DNA of 64,000 nucleotides, taken from contig NZ_CP108569.1 of assembly GCF_036010505.1 (NCBI RefSeq), positions 6,106,001 through 6,170,000 on the forward strand, read 5' to 3'. Under the pieces are notes generated by a model. It was given only the letters and a program-made list of their open reading frames with translations. It did not search any database and was not told the DNA's origin. Shown piece after piece: positions 9,804-17,928 of the stretch. A program made the translations under genes and the position numbers. The stretch is from Streptomyces sp. NBC_01197 (GTDB lineage: Bacteria; Actinomycetota; Actinomycetes; Streptomycetales; Streptomycetaceae). The stretch's first letter is position 1; each line of letters begins with the position of its first letter.

Positions 9804-10025
9804 GTGGCCGAGACTCTGAAGAAGGGCAGCCGGGTTACCGGCGCCGCGCGTGACAAGCTCGCGGCAGACCTGAAGAAGAAATACGACTCCGGTGCGAGCA
9901 TCCGGGCACTGGCCGAAGAGACCGGCCGCTCCTACGGATTCGTCCACCGGATGCTCAGCGAGTCCGGTGTGACGCTGCGAGGACGCGGCGGAGCGACACG
10001 AGGCAAGAAGGCCGCAACCGCCTGA
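9804..10025 (+). CDS. gbn: Small helix-turn-helix nucleoid-associated protein, Gbn-like
   Basis: A 73-residue basic protein from a GTG at 9804 with a strong GAGGAGG site (9792-9798). Residues 12-60 form a helix-turn-helix (LAADLKKKYDSGASIRALAE, then TGRSYGFVHRMLSESG), and the Arg/Gly/Lys-rich C-terminus (TLRGRGGATRGKKAATA) suits DNA-backbone contact. Size, sequence style and position (between the ABC-F gene and an enoyl-CoA hydratase) match S. coelicolor SCO1839, described as Gbn, which recognises GATC-centred sites and affects nucleoid compaction and development. The identification rests on memory of that protein, not on a database search. Confidence 0.8.
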   Translation: MAETLKKGSRVTGAARDKLAADLKKKYDSGASIRALAEETGRSYGFVHRMLSESGVTLRGRGGATRGKKAATA

Positions 10026-10149
10026 CAGGGCTGTGGCCAAGGGTTCTGGGATTCACCGGTTCACCACGGTGGCCACCCGGTCGGCCGGAAGGCCGGCAGG
10101 GTGGTTACTGTGCAGTCACTTAACTGTCTGCACCGAACCGGAGACCCCC

Positions 10150-10941
10150 ATGACCTCGCTCGACTACGTGCTCGACAAGGACGGCGTACGGCTGACCGTC
10201 GAGGACGCGGTTGCCACGGTGACGCTGGCCAACCCCGCGAAGCGCAACGCCCAGTCTCCCGCTCTGTGGCGGGCGTTGACAGAAGCGGGACGGTCACTGC
10301 CGGGCAGTGTCCGCGTCGTGGTGCTGCGCGGAGAGGGCAAGTCCTTCTCCGCGGGCCTGGACCGGCAGGCGTTCACGCCTGAGGGTTTCGACGGTGAACC
10401 GTCCTTCCTCGATCTGGCACGAGGTGATGACGCCACGCTCGACGCGGCCATCGCCGAGTACCAGGAGGCGTTCACCTGGTGGCGCCGCACCGACCTGGTC
10501 ACGATCGCCGCCGTACAGGGCCATGCGATCGGTGCCGGGTTCCAGCTCGCTCTCGCGTGCGACCTGCGGGTCGTCGCCGATGACGTGCAGTTCGCCATGC
10601 GTGAGACCAGCCTCGGACTCGTCCCCGACCTCACCGGCACGCACCCGCTGGTGGGGCTCGTCGGCTATGCCCGGGCGCTGGAAATCTGCGCCACCGGCCG
10701 GTTCGTGCACGCCGACGAAGCCGTCCGTACGGGCCTGGCCAATCTGGCCGTCCCCGCCGACGAGCTCGACGGAACGGTCACCGACCTGGCGGCCGCCCTG
10801 CTCGCCGCCCCCCGCGACGCGGTCATCGAGACCAAGGCACTGCTGCTCGGAGCACCGGACCGTACCTACGAGGAGCAGCGGACAGCCGAGCGCGCCGGGC
10901 AGGCCCGCAGGCTGCGTGACCTGGCGGGACTGTCCGACTGA
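10150..10941 (+). CDS. Enoyl-CoA hydratase/isomerase family protein
   Basis: 263 residues from an ATG at 10150; the frame upstream of it reads as non-coding. It shows the crotonase fold: NPAKRNAQSPALWRAL near the N-terminus, the oxyanion-hole element GEGKSFSAGLDRQAF, and the second oxyanion block VQGHAIGAGFQLALACDLRV. The position of catalytic Glu of classical hydratases is occupied in the block MRETSLGLVPDLTGTHPL, where the usual E-x-x-L-G-L-x-P pattern is kept. It could hydrate or isomerise acyl-CoA esters in fatty or amino acid catabolism; the substrate is open. Confidence 0.92.
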   Translation: MTSLDYVLDKDGVRLTVEDAVATVTLANPAKRNAQSPALWRALTEAGRSLPGSVRVVVLRGEGKSFSAGLDRQAFTPEGFDGEPSFLDLARGDDATLDAAIAEYQEAFTWWRRTDLVTIAAVQGHAIGAGFQLALACDLRVVADDVQFAMRETSLGLVPDLTGTHPLVGLVGYARALEICATGRFVHADEAVRTGLANLAVPADELDGTVTDLAAALLAAPRDAVIETKALLLGAPDRTYEEQRTAERAGQARRLRDLAGLSD

Positions 10942-11041
10942 CGGCCCCACTGCCTGTCCGGCTGACCGGTCCGGCTGACGGTCCGTACGGCGTTCCCGGG
11001 CTTTCCGCCGGGCCCCGTGTCCAACACCCGGCACGCTTCGC

Positions 11042-11620
11042 TCAGGTCACCCGGCGCGCGCGGTGCTTCACGGTGCGCAGCTGGACCTCGGCGGGAAGTC
11101 CGGCCAGTCCGGCCGACTCGCGGGCGTGCGCCAGGGCCCCGGTGGTGAGGTCCGAGAGCGCCGACACCGGCTCCGAGTGCGGCGCGAGCGACATACCGAT
11201 CCGGGCAGCGGGGGAGGTGCGCCGGCCGGTCAGCCGCACCATCGCGCTGTCGACGCCGTGCAGCGACTCGGCCTCGGCCGCCAGTACGTTCTCCAGCGCC
11301 CGGCCCCTGAGCCGCGCCCCGTCCCCGTCGCCGCTGTCGACCAGCACCTCGGAGAGCCGCGAGCGGCGCAGCTGGGCGAGCAGCCACCACAGTGCGAGCA
11401 GCACGATGGCGGCGAACGCCGCGATGACCGCCGGCCACCACCAGCTGTCGCCGCGCCACTTGGTGCGGCGCTCCGTGCTGAGCAGGACGTCGTGCGGTCC
11501 GCTCCATGGCCACCACGAGGGAACGGCGAGGTGCAGCCCCGCCGCCAGCACCGCCCCGCCGATGGCGAGCAGTACCAGTCCGGCGAGAGTCAGCAGCACC
11601 CGGTTGACCGTCTTCAGCAT
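11042..11620 (-). CDS. amaP: Alkaline-shock membrane anchor protein AmaP-like
   Basis: 192 residues. Two transmembrane helices (about 7-31 and 62-84) form an N-terminal hairpin, followed by a cytoplasmic domain with Asp23-like features (LENVLAAEAESLHGVDSAMVRLTGRRTSP and onward). This is the layout of AmaP, which anchors Asp23/Gls24 to the membrane. It is the last gene of a five-gene minus-strand operon containing two Asp23-type proteins, which supports the role. Its start is 7 bases after the stop of the preceding DUF6286-type gene. A role in cell-envelope stress is inferred from the family. Confidence 0.85.
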   Translation of the reverse strand: MLKTVNRVLLTLAGLVLLAIGGAVLAAGLHLAVPSWWPWSGPHDVLLSTERRTKWRGDSWWWPAVIAAFAAIVLLALWWLLAQLRRSRLSEVLVDSGDGDGARLRGRALENVLAAEAESLHGVDSAMVRLTGRRTSPAARIGMSLAPHSEPVSALSDLTTGALAHARESAGLAGLPAEVQLRTVKHRARRVT

Positions 11621-11627
11621 CGCGGCA

Positions 11628-12284
11628 TCAGCCCTTCCTGGCCGGACGGCTCACGTGGACGGAGAGCCGCGGCCGCGACGCGAGCCCCAGACCGGTGATC
11701 CCCGTCGCCATCGCACCGTTCAAGTCGGTCCGTACGTCGTCGAGTTCGCGGAAGTGCGAGCGGGCGCGCACCTTGACCTTGGAGCGCTTCATCCGGATGC
11801 GCACGGACTGCACACCGGGCACCTCCATGGCCCGGTCCCGCAGCACCAGCGCCGCCGCGTCCCGTGCGAGCCCTGCCCTCACCTGCGGACTGTCGCGCCG
11901 CATCGGCAGCAGCGAACGCAGCCCCGGGGTGAGCGCCAGGACGATCAGCCAGAGGCCGATGGCCATCACCACCCCCGCGCAGACCTTGATCCAGATGCTG
12001 TCGAGGGGTCGCATCGCCAGATCGTGGGCGACCACATGGCGCCAGTGCATCGCGGGCCGCCCGGCCCGGACCGCCGACACGTCGTACAGCAGCATCCCAG
12101 CCGCCCCGAGCAGCACGAGCGCGAGCAGCGCCGCGGGTGTCCTGCGCCGCGACCAGAAACGCCTCGCCCGGCCACCCGAACCGGGCACCGGTGCGTACGC
12201 CGTGGCGGAGCCGGGACCGCTGGGCCCGGCCGGGGTCTTCTCCATGACGGGAAGCCGCCGCGTCGTGTCGTCCGCTTCGCTCAT
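11628..12284 (-). CDS. DUF6286-type membrane protein of the Asp23/AmaP operon
   Basis: 218 residues from ATG at 12284. Residues 1-40 are hydrophilic (MSEADDTTRRLPVMEKTPAG). Two transmembrane helices follow (about 50-68, and about 104-124), separated by an extracytoplasmic loop with HWRHVVAHDLAMRP. The C-terminal 90 residues (ARDAAALVLRDRAMEVPGVQ, VRIRMKRSKVKVRARSHFRE) resemble the alkaline-shock domain seen in its neighbours. It overlaps the upstream Asp23-type gene by 4 bases. The family is known to me only as an actinobacterial domain of unknown function; it is likely a second membrane partner of the Asp23 proteins. Confidence 0.8.
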   Translation of the reverse strand: MSEADDTTRRLPVMEKTPAGPSGPGSATAYAPVPGSGGRARRFWSRRRTPAALLALVLLGAAGMLLYDVSAVRAGRPAMHWRHVVAHDLAMRPLDSIWIKVCAGVVMAIGLWLIVLALTPGLRSLLPMRRDSPQVRAGLARDAAALVLRDRAMEVPGVQSVRIRMKRSKVKVRARSHFRELDDVRTDLNGAMATGITGLGLASRPRLSVHVSRPARKG

Positions 12285-12625
12285 CGGGCCCTCTCCCCGT
12301 CGGAACGGCGGGTCTGCTCGGAGTGCAGCCGCTCGACCTGTACCGCCACCTCGGGCACCTCCATGCCCGCCAGCGACTCGACCCGCTGGGCCACCCGGCG
12401 GCGTACCGCACCGCACTGCGCGCCGATGTCGGACGGATAGCCGAGGTCCAGACTGACCCGCACCCGCGCCCGGGAGTCCTGCACGGTGACCGTGGCGTGC
12501 GGGGCCGTTCCGCCGTCGGGCACCGGGCCGATCGCCTCACGCGCCGCCTGCGCCGCGATCTTCGACACGACCCGGTCGGCGATGCGGGTCGAACCGCGTT
12601 CCGCAGGCGCCACCTGAGCGGTCAT
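12281..12625 (-). CDS. Asp23/Gls24-like envelope stress protein (short)
   Basis: 114 residues. Core pattern: RIADRVVSKIAAQAAREAIG, then TVTVQDSRARVRVSLDLGYP, then RRRVAQRVESLAGMEVPEVAVQVERLH. This is the alternation of helix, strand pair and helix-strand typical of the Asp23/Gls24 family. It overlaps both neighbours by 4 bases (12281-12284 and 12622-12625), so the operon is tightly coupled. The longer paralogue lies at 12842-13336. No enzymatic residues are seen; the role is probably structural at the membrane through AmaP-type anchors. Confidence 0.82.
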   Translation of the reverse strand: MTAQVAPAERGSTRIADRVVSKIAAQAAREAIGPVPDGGTAPHATVTVQDSRARVRVSLDLGYPSDIGAQCGAVRRRVAQRVESLAGMEVPEVAVQVERLHSEQTRRSDGERAR

Positions 12626-12813
12626 CGCCGCCCGTCGCCGTGGTCGCGGCCGCGGAAGAAGTCACCGGCTTCGAGGTCGCCGTCGGCGAACTTGCCCGCC
12701 ACGAAGCCGATCGCACCGAGTGCGGCCACCAGAAGAAAGGCTCCGAAGCCGCCGAAGTAGCCGGCGAAGCCAAGTGCCATACCGACCAACAGGCCGACCA
12801 CAGCCATACTCAT
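12622..12813 (-). CDS. Small membrane protein of the Asp23 operon
   Basis: A 63-residue protein with one long or two short hydrophobic helices (MSMAVVGLLVGMALGFAGYF to GFVAGKF, residues 1-42) rich in glycine, and a charged acidic/basic tail (DGDLEAGDFFRGRDHGDGRR). The ATG at 12813 follows GGAG by 6 bases. It overlaps the next gene by 4 bases. In other bacteria the comparable operon position is held by a DUF2273 protein; similarity is positional and compositional only. Function unknown. Confidence 0.78.
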   Translation of the reverse strand: MSMAVVGLLVGMALGFAGYFGGFGAFLLVAALGAIGFVAGKFADGDLEAGDFFRGRDHGDGRR

Positions 12814-12841
12814 CGTGCGCTCCTAAGCCGAAGGTACGGGG

Positions 12842-13336
12842 TTACTGAAGTCGGGACTCCGGCTCTTCATCGTCTTCCTCGTCGGGCAGCTTCACATCGC
12901 TGACCGCGATATTGACCTCGACGACCTCAAGTCCCGTCATGCGCTCCACGGCAGAGATGACGTTCTCCCGCACATCGCGGGCGACCTCCGAGATCGACAC
13001 GCCGTACTCGACGACGATCTCCAGATCGAGAGCCGTCTGGACCTCACCGACCTCGGCTTTCACCCCGCGCGTCACGGACTTGGTGCCGCCGCCGGGCACC
13101 CGGTCGCGCACCGCGCCGAACGTACGCGAGATACCGCTGCCCATCGCGTGCACGCCGGGCACGTCGCGCGCCGCCAGACCGGCGATCTTCTCCACCACGC
13201 CGTCCGCGATGGTGGTCCGGCCACGGGAGCCGGGGGCGCCGCCGCCGCGCTTGGTCACATCGGGCCTGCCTGGGCCCTGGCCCGTGGGGCCCTTGTCAGA
13301 GGTGTCGGACTGGTTCTGCTGCGGGGTCTCACTCAT
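12842..13336 (-). CDS. Asp23/Gls24 family envelope stress response protein
   Basis: 164 residues from ATG at 13336; the frame open to 14026 is a shadow of the divergent gene. The N-terminal 45 residues are polar and disordered (Gln/Ser/Gly rich). The domain then runs TTIADGVVEKIAGLAARDVP-GVHAMG, VKAEVGEVQTALDLEIVVEY, DVRENVISAVERMTGLEVVE, VNIAVSDVKL, the canonical Asp23 order. The acidic tail is DEEDDEEPES. It heads the operon that includes a small membrane protein, a second Asp23-like protein and two membrane anchors. Asp23 proteins form membrane-associated clusters in envelope stress; promoter likely lies in 13337-13429. Confidence 0.9.
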   Translation of the reverse strand: MSETPQQNQSDTSDKGPTGQGPGRPDVTKRGGGAPGSRGRTTIADGVVEKIAGLAARDVPGVHAMGSGISRTFGAVRDRVPGGGTKSVTRGVKAEVGEVQTALDLEIVVEYGVSISEVARDVRENVISAVERMTGLEVVEVNIAVSDVKLPDEEDDEEPESRLQ

Positions 13337-13429
13337 CGCCGTACGTCCCTCTCCGAGCGGTAGCCGATTCTGTGCCCACGGTAGGTGTGCTTTCCCGGTT
13401 CCGCGCCGGGAATGCGGCAGGCTGGGGAC

Positions 13430-14161
13430 ATGACGGGTGACGGACAGTGGGGCCATGACGGGTGGGCGCAGGCCGTCCGCAGCAGACTCGGCCTCGGCAG
13501 GCTGCTGCCGCTCGGCGGCGCGGGGGACGGGGCCTGGATCGCCGAGGAGGCGGCCGTCGCGGTGCTGCGGCGCGCTGCCTGCGGGGTGCCGGGGACCGTG
13601 CTCGGGAAGCTCAGGATCGCTCCGGACGGGACCGGTGTGGCCGCCGACGCGGCGGTTCCGGCCCCGCCGAGCGCCCTGCCGCCCGGGCCGTTGCGGGTCG
13701 AGGCGGAGGCCGAAGCGGTGGCCGGGGGAGAGTCGCTGCCTGCGGTCGCCGACCGGCTGCGGGACGCGCTGTTCGGAGCCTGCGCCGACGCGCTGGGGCT
13801 CGGTGTGACCGAGGTGGACGTACGGGTGACAGGGCTGCTGGAGGCCCGCCCGGGTCCGTCGGTGGTGGCCGGTCCGGACGCTCGGCCGGATCCGTCGGCG
13901 GTGGTTGGGCCGGACAGGGGAGCCGCTGCCGTACGGGGCCCCGAGGCGGAGGCGGCGGCCGCCGTTCCCGGCGTCGCCCATCTGACCGGTGTGCTGGGGG
14001 CGGCCGTGCACCGTACCGGCTACCACGTCCGGGTGGAGCTCGCGGTTGCCCCTGGGCGGCGGGCCCTGGATGTGGCGGCGGCGGTGCGGTCGGCGGTGGC
14101 CGCGGCGGCCGGTCCGGACCGGTCGGTCGCCGTGCTGGTCACGGCGGTGGAACTGCCCTGA
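13430..14161 (+). CDS. Hypothetical protein divergent from the Asp23 operon
   Basis: A 243-residue, Ala/Val/Gly-rich protein from ATG 13430 (an in-frame upstream ATG at 13385 lacks support). The N-terminal part (residues 1-125) and the C-terminal part (190-243) both read like degenerate Asp23-type pattern: VAGVAH/VPGVAHLTGVLGAA, YHVRVELAVAPGRRALDVAA, VRSAVAAAAGPDRSVAVLVT. The centre holds a low-complexity repeat (two copies of a block like GPSVVAGPDARPDPS). Streptomyces annotations have called such proteins 'nucleopolyhedrovirus P10 family', which I regard as spurious. Divergent placement suggests shared regulation with the operon. Confidence 0.72.
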   Translation: MTGDGQWGHDGWAQAVRSRLGLGRLLPLGGAGDGAWIAEEAAVAVLRRAACGVPGTVLGKLRIAPDGTGVAADAAVPAPPSALPPGPLRVEAEAEAVAGGESLPAVADRLRDALFGACADALGLGVTEVDVRVTGLLEARPGPSVVAGPDARPDPSAVVGPDRGAAAVRGPEAEAAAAVPGVAHLTGVLGAAVHRTGYHVRVELAVAPGRRALDVAAAVRSAVAAAAGPDRSVAVLVTAVELP

Positions 14162-14179
14162 CCCGTCGCGGCGCCGACG

Positions 14180-14935
14180 TCAGAATCCGCGCCGGGAGCC
14201 GCCGTCGACCGACAGCATGATCCCGGTGAGGTACGAGGCCCCCGGCGACAGCACGAACGCTGCCGTCCTGCCGAACTCCTCAGGCCGCCCGTAGCGCCGT
14301 AGCGGGATCCCCGCCTCGCTCCTCGTGCGCGCGGCCTCCGGGTCACCGCCGAGCGTGTCCAGGTGCCGTACCCGGTCCGTGTCGATCCGGCCGGGCAGCA
14401 GCCCGACCACCCGGATCCCGCGCGGACCCACCTCGTCGGCGAGCGACTTGGCGAAACCGGCGAGGCCGGGGCGGAGCCCGTTGGAGATCGTCAGCCCGCC
14501 GATGGGCTCGTGCACCGAGCCGGAGAGCACCAGGCCGATGACGCCGCCGTCGGACAGCTCGGCCGCGGCGGTGCGGGCGAGCCGCACCGCGCCGAGGAAG
14601 ACCGCCTCGAAGGCCGTCCGCCACTGCTCGTCGGTGTTGTCGGCCGCGGAGCCGGCGGCCGGCCCGCCGACGCTGATGAGGATGCCGTCGAAGCGGCCGA
14701 AATGCTCCCGCGCGGTGGCGATCAGCCGCTCGGCGGCCGCGGGGTCGCTGTTGTCGGCCGCCACCCCGAGCACACCGGGACCGAGTTCGGCCGCCGCCGC
14801 TCGCGCCGTTTCCGCGTCGCGCCCGGTGATGATCACCTTCGCCCCGTCGGCCGCCAGCTCGCGTGCGGAGGCGAACCCGAGCCCCCTGGTGGCTCCGGTG
14901 ACGACGTAGACGCGGTCCTTCAGTCCAAGATCCAT
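14180..14935 (-). CDS. SDR-family oxidoreductase lacking the Tyr/Lys catalytic pair
   Basis: 251 residues from ATG 14935. The Rossmann glycine motif is intact (TGATRGLG, 13-20) and the family block ISVGGPAAG replaces the usual NNAG. Aligned by hand on FabG in this same window, the active-site Y-x-x-x-K reads S151-N-G-L-R155, so both catalytic Tyr and Lys are replaced; Ser138/Ser140 remain. A divergent SDR subgroup with these changes exists among 3-oxoacyl reductase-like proteins. It may bind NAD(P) without classical activity. It lies 5 bases downstream of the GH15 gene on the same strand, suggesting an operon. Confidence 0.85.
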   Translation of the reverse strand: MDLGLKDRVYVVTGATRGLGFASARELAADGAKVIITGRDAETARAAAAELGPGVLGVAADNSDPAAAERLIATAREHFGRFDGILISVGGPAAGSAADNTDEQWRTAFEAVFLGAVRLARTAAAELSDGGVIGLVLSGSVHEPIGGLTISNGLRPGLAGFAKSLADEVGPRGIRVVGLLPGRIDTDRVRHLDTLGGDPEAARTRSEAGIPLRRYGRPEEFGRTAAFVLSPGASYLTGIMLSVDGGSRRGF

Positions 14936-14939
14936 GGCT

Positions 14940-16739
14940 CTATCCTGCATCCTCCTCGGGCGCCCCCAGCGCGCGGGCCAGCCCGAGTGCGGTGTTCACC
15001 AGGCCGATGTGGCTGAACGCCTGCGGGAAGTTGCCGAGTTGGCGCCCGGCCACCGGGTCGTACTCCTCCGCCAGCAGCCCGACGTCGTTGCGGAGCGCCA
15101 GCAGCTTTTCGAGGAGCGCCTCGGCCTCCTTGATCCGCCCGGTCATCCGCAGCGCGTCCGCCAGCCAGAACGAGCAGACCAGGAACGTCCCCTCGCCGCC
15201 CGGCAGTCCGTCCACCGACGGCCCCGCCACGCTGTAGCGGCGGACCAGGCCGTCGTGGCACAGCTCCGCACGTACGGCGTCGACCGTCCCGACCACCCGC
15301 GGGTCGTCCGGCGGCAGGAAGCCGACCTGGGGAATGAGCAGCGTCGCGGCGTCCAGATCGGTGGAGCCGTACGACTGGGTGAAGGTGTTGCGCTCCTTGT
15401 CGAAGCCTTTCTCGCACACCTCCTGGTGTACCGCGTCGCGCATCCGCCGCCACCGCTCCACGTCCCCGCGCAGCTTCGGCGCGGCCTCCAGGGTGCGTAC
15501 GGCGCGGTCGGCGGCCACCCACGCCATCACCTTGGAGTGCACGAAGTGGCGGCGCGGGCCGCGTACTTCCCACAGCCCCTCGTCCGGCTCGCGCCAGCGC
15601 GACTCAAGGAAGCCGAGCAGGGCCAGCTGGAGGCTCCAGGCGTGCGGCTCATTGGCAATACCCGCCGTGCGGGCCAGATGGAGCGAGTCGATGACCTCGC
15701 CGTACACGTCGAGCTGCAGCTGGGTCACGGCTCCGTTCCCGGTACGCACCGGCGCGGATCCCTCGTGGCCGCGCAGCCACTCCAGCTCCGTCTCGGGCAG
15801 CCGCCGCTCGCCCGCGAGCCCGTACATGATCTGCAGATCACCGGGGTTGCCCGCGACCGCGCGCAGCAGCCAGTCGCGCCACGCCCCGGCCTCCTCCAGA
15901 TAGCCGCAGGCCAGCAGTGCGCCGAGGGTGAGCGTGGAGTCGCGCAGCCAGCAGAACCGGTAGTCCCAGTTGCGTACGCCCCCGATCTCCTCCGGGAGGG
16001 AGGTGGTCGGGGCCGCGACGATGCCGCCGGTCGGGGCGAAGGTGAGCGCCTTGAGGGTGATCAGCGAGCGGATCACGGCCTCGCGGTAGGGGCCCCGGTA
16101 CCGGCAGCGCACCGACCACTCGTGCCAGTCCTCCAGCGTGCTGACCAGTGCCTCGTGCGGGTCCACCAGCGGAGGGCGCGGTTCCTGCGAAGGGTGCCAG
16201 GTGAGCACGAACGCCACCTTCTCGCCCGCGGCCACCGTGAACGACGAGCAGGTGGAGAAGTGCTGGCCCCAGGTCTTCACGGCCGGCTCGCTGCGCAGCC
16301 ACACCGCGTCCGGACCCGCCACCGCGACCCGGTGCCCGTCCGAGCGGCGCATCCACGGGATGACCGAGCCGTAGTCGAAGCGCAGGCGTAGCGTTCCCGC
16401 CATCTCCACCTCGCCGCTGACACCTTCGACGATGCGCATGATGTCCGGGGCGGTGTCGCGCTGCGGCATGAAGTCGATGACCTTGACCGTGCCGGTCGCC
16501 GTCTCCCAGACCGACTCCAGGACGAGCGACTCGTCCCGGTAGCTCCGCCTGGTGCAGTTGCCGGCTCCGGCCGGTGCGATGCGCCAGTGGCCGTTCTCGT
16601 CGTCGCCGAGCAGCGAGGCGAAGCACGCCGCCGAGTCGAAGCGGGGCAGGCACAGCCAGTCGATGGAGCCGTCCCTGCCGACCAGGGCCGCGGTCTGCAG
16701 ATCGCCGATGAGGGCGTAGTCCTCGATGCGTTGGGTCAC
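14940..16739 (-). CDS. GH15 family glycosidase (trehalase/glucoamylase-like)
   Basis: 599 residues. The start IEDYALIGDLQTAALVGRDG-SIDWLCLPRFDS is the classic N-terminal beta-domain of actinobacterial GH15 proteins. The (alpha/alpha)6 domain carries GVRNWDYRFCWLRDSTLTL, the acid-rich LLAEEYDPVAGRQLGNFPQA-F-SH block with catalytic glutamates, and EVRGPRRHFVHSKVMAWVA. Members hydrolyse trehalose or alpha-glucans from the non-reducing end. No signal peptide is present, so it is cytoplasmic, consistent with trehalase or storage-glucan turnover. Substrate is unproven. The downstream SDR gene starts 5 bases after its stop. Confidence 0.93.
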   Translation of the reverse strand: MTQRIEDYALIGDLQTAALVGRDGSIDWLCLPRFDSAACFASLLGDDENGHWRIAPAGAGNCTRRSYRDESLVLESVWETATGTVKVIDFMPQRDTAPDIMRIVEGVSGEVEMAGTLRLRFDYGSVIPWMRRSDGHRVAVAGPDAVWLRSEPAVKTWGQHFSTCSSFTVAAGEKVAFVLTWHPSQEPRPPLVDPHEALVSTLEDWHEWSVRCRYRGPYREAVIRSLITLKALTFAPTGGIVAAPTTSLPEEIGGVRNWDYRFCWLRDSTLTLGALLACGYLEEAGAWRDWLLRAVAGNPGDLQIMYGLAGERRLPETELEWLRGHEGSAPVRTGNGAVTQLQLDVYGEVIDSLHLARTAGIANEPHAWSLQLALLGFLESRWREPDEGLWEVRGPRRHFVHSKVMAWVAADRAVRTLEAAPKLRGDVERWRRMRDAVHQEVCEKGFDKERNTFTQSYGSTDLDAATLLIPQVGFLPPDDPRVVGTVDAVRAELCHDGLVRRYSVAGPSVDGLPGGEGTFLVCSFWLADALRMTGRIKEAEALLEKLLALRNDVGLLAEEYDPVAGRQLGNFPQAFSHIGLVNTALGLARALGAPEEDAG

Positions 16740-16769
16740 GGTGTGCCGTCTTCCCGGGAGCGCGGCCCG

Positions 16770-17558
16770 CTAAGCAGCAGCGGGCACCGGTTCGGGTGTG
16801 CTCTCCGACGCCGCCGCGGCCCGTTCGCGCTTCTCACGGCGTACGAGGACCACGAACCCGATGGGCACCCCGGCGGTGAAGAGCCACCACTGGACGGCGT
16901 ACGCCATGTGCGGGCCGATGTCCGAATGCTCGGGCGCGGGGATCAGCTCGGGCGAGCCGCCCCTGGGCTGGGGCGCGGTCTGCTCGATGTAGCCGCCGAG
17001 CACCTGTCGGCCCAGTGCCTTCGACTCCTCGACGCTGTTGATCAGCATCACCTGGTGGGGCGGCAGCCCCTTCTCGTTCTTGATCCCGCTGGCACTGGTC
17101 GTCTCGTCGGCCATCAGCCGGCCGGCCACCGTCAGCCTGCCCTTGGGGGCGGCCGGGATCCTGGGGAGCGTGAGCTGGCTGCCGTTGTCCGCGACCCAGC
17201 CGCGGTTGATGAGTACGGTCTTGCCGCCGTCCAGGACGAAGGGCGTCAGTACGTGGTACCCGACGGTGCCGTCGGCCGAGGTCCTGCGCCGTACGACGAC
17301 CTCGTGCGCGGTGTCGTAGTGGCCGGTCGCCGTCACCTGGCGCCAGTACTGGTCGTACGGCACGGTGTGCCCGGGGGAGGTGAGGTCTCCGACCGGAACG
17401 GGCTTCGACTTGAGGTTCTTGCCGATGAGCGTGTTCTGCGCGACCTTGTGTTCATGGCGGTGCAGTTGCCAGAAGCCAAGCTTGATCATCGTCGGCATCA
17501 GGACGAGTGAGACAAGGGCGAGAATCACCCACTGCCGTGTCAACAGGAAGCGGTACAC
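16770..17558 (-). CDS. SURF1-family cytochrome oxidase assembly protein
   Basis: 262 residues with a transmembrane helix at each end (about 10-28 and 218-236), the SURF1 topology. Family blocks seen: LGFWQLHRHEHK after the first helix, the outward loop with RRRTSADGTVGYHVLTPFVL, VLINRGWVADN, and HMAYAVQWWLFTAGVPIGFV before a basic tail. SURF1 proteins help insert heme a into cytochrome aa3 oxidase. It is isolated from the cta genes. A hairpin at 17586-17614 precedes it. Confidence 0.93.
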   Translation of the reverse strand: MYRFLLTRQWVILALVSLVLMPTMIKLGFWQLHRHEHKVAQNTLIGKNLKSKPVPVGDLTSPGHTVPYDQYWRQVTATGHYDTAHEVVVRRRTSADGTVGYHVLTPFVLDGGKTVLINRGWVADNGSQLTLPRIPAAPKGRLTVAGRLMADETTSASGIKNEKGLPPHQVMLINSVEESKALGRQVLGGYIEQTAPQPRGGSPELIPAPEHSDIGPHMAYAVQWWLFTAGVPIGFVVLVRREKRERAAAASESTPEPVPAAA

Positions 17559-17585
17559 GCCTCTGAAGGTACTCGCCCGGCGAAG

Positions 17586-17614
17586 CCCTCCGGACGGGGG
17601 GTCCGGCCGGAGGG
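17586..17614 (-). terminator. Hairpin downstream of the Cys-rich protein gene
   Basis: CCCTCCGG (17586-17593) pairs with CCGGAGGG (17607-17614) around a 13-nt loop. It lies between the stop of the gene at 17631 and the SURF1 start at 17558, so it may end or attenuate the upstream transcript. The stem is only 8 bp and there is no T-run. Confidence 0.45.
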
Positions 17615-17630
17615 GCAGAACCGGGCAGAG

Positions 17631-17864
17631 TCAGACCTTGTCGACGATGCCCCCCTTCCCCTCCGCGCGGGCGCAGTGCCCGCCGCAGTACCACTCGCCG
17701 TCGGCCTCCACGCCCTGCCCGATGACCTGGACACGGCAGTGCCCGCAGATGGGCGCCATCCGGTGAATGGCGCAGGAGAAGCAGTCGAATACGTGGACCG
17801 CGCCCTGCGCGTGGACCTCGAAGGACATGCCGTAGTCGTTTCCGCATACCTCGCAACGTGCCAT
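17631..17864 (-). CDS. Small zinc-ribbon-like Cys-rich protein
   Basis: 77 residues with four paired-cysteine knuckles: C4-x2-C7, C28-x2-C31, C40-x2-C43, and YCGGHC near residues 59-64, plus histidines between them. This is the look of a protein holding two structural zinc ions. No DNA-binding basic patch is evident. It is conserved in Streptomyces in my memory, sometimes labelled metallothionein-like, with no proven role. It is a single gene preceded by the exonuclease gene at 17929 on the same strand (64-base gap). Confidence 0.8.
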   Translation of the reverse strand: MARCEVCGNDYGMSFEVHAQGAVHVFDCFSCAIHRMAPICGHCRVQVIGQGVEADGEWYCGGHCARAEGKGGIVDKV

Positions 17865-17928
17865 GCGCCACAGGGTGGGACGCGCGGGCGCCGGCGGGCG
17901 AGCGGGCGGTGGGCGAGTCGCCCGCCAA

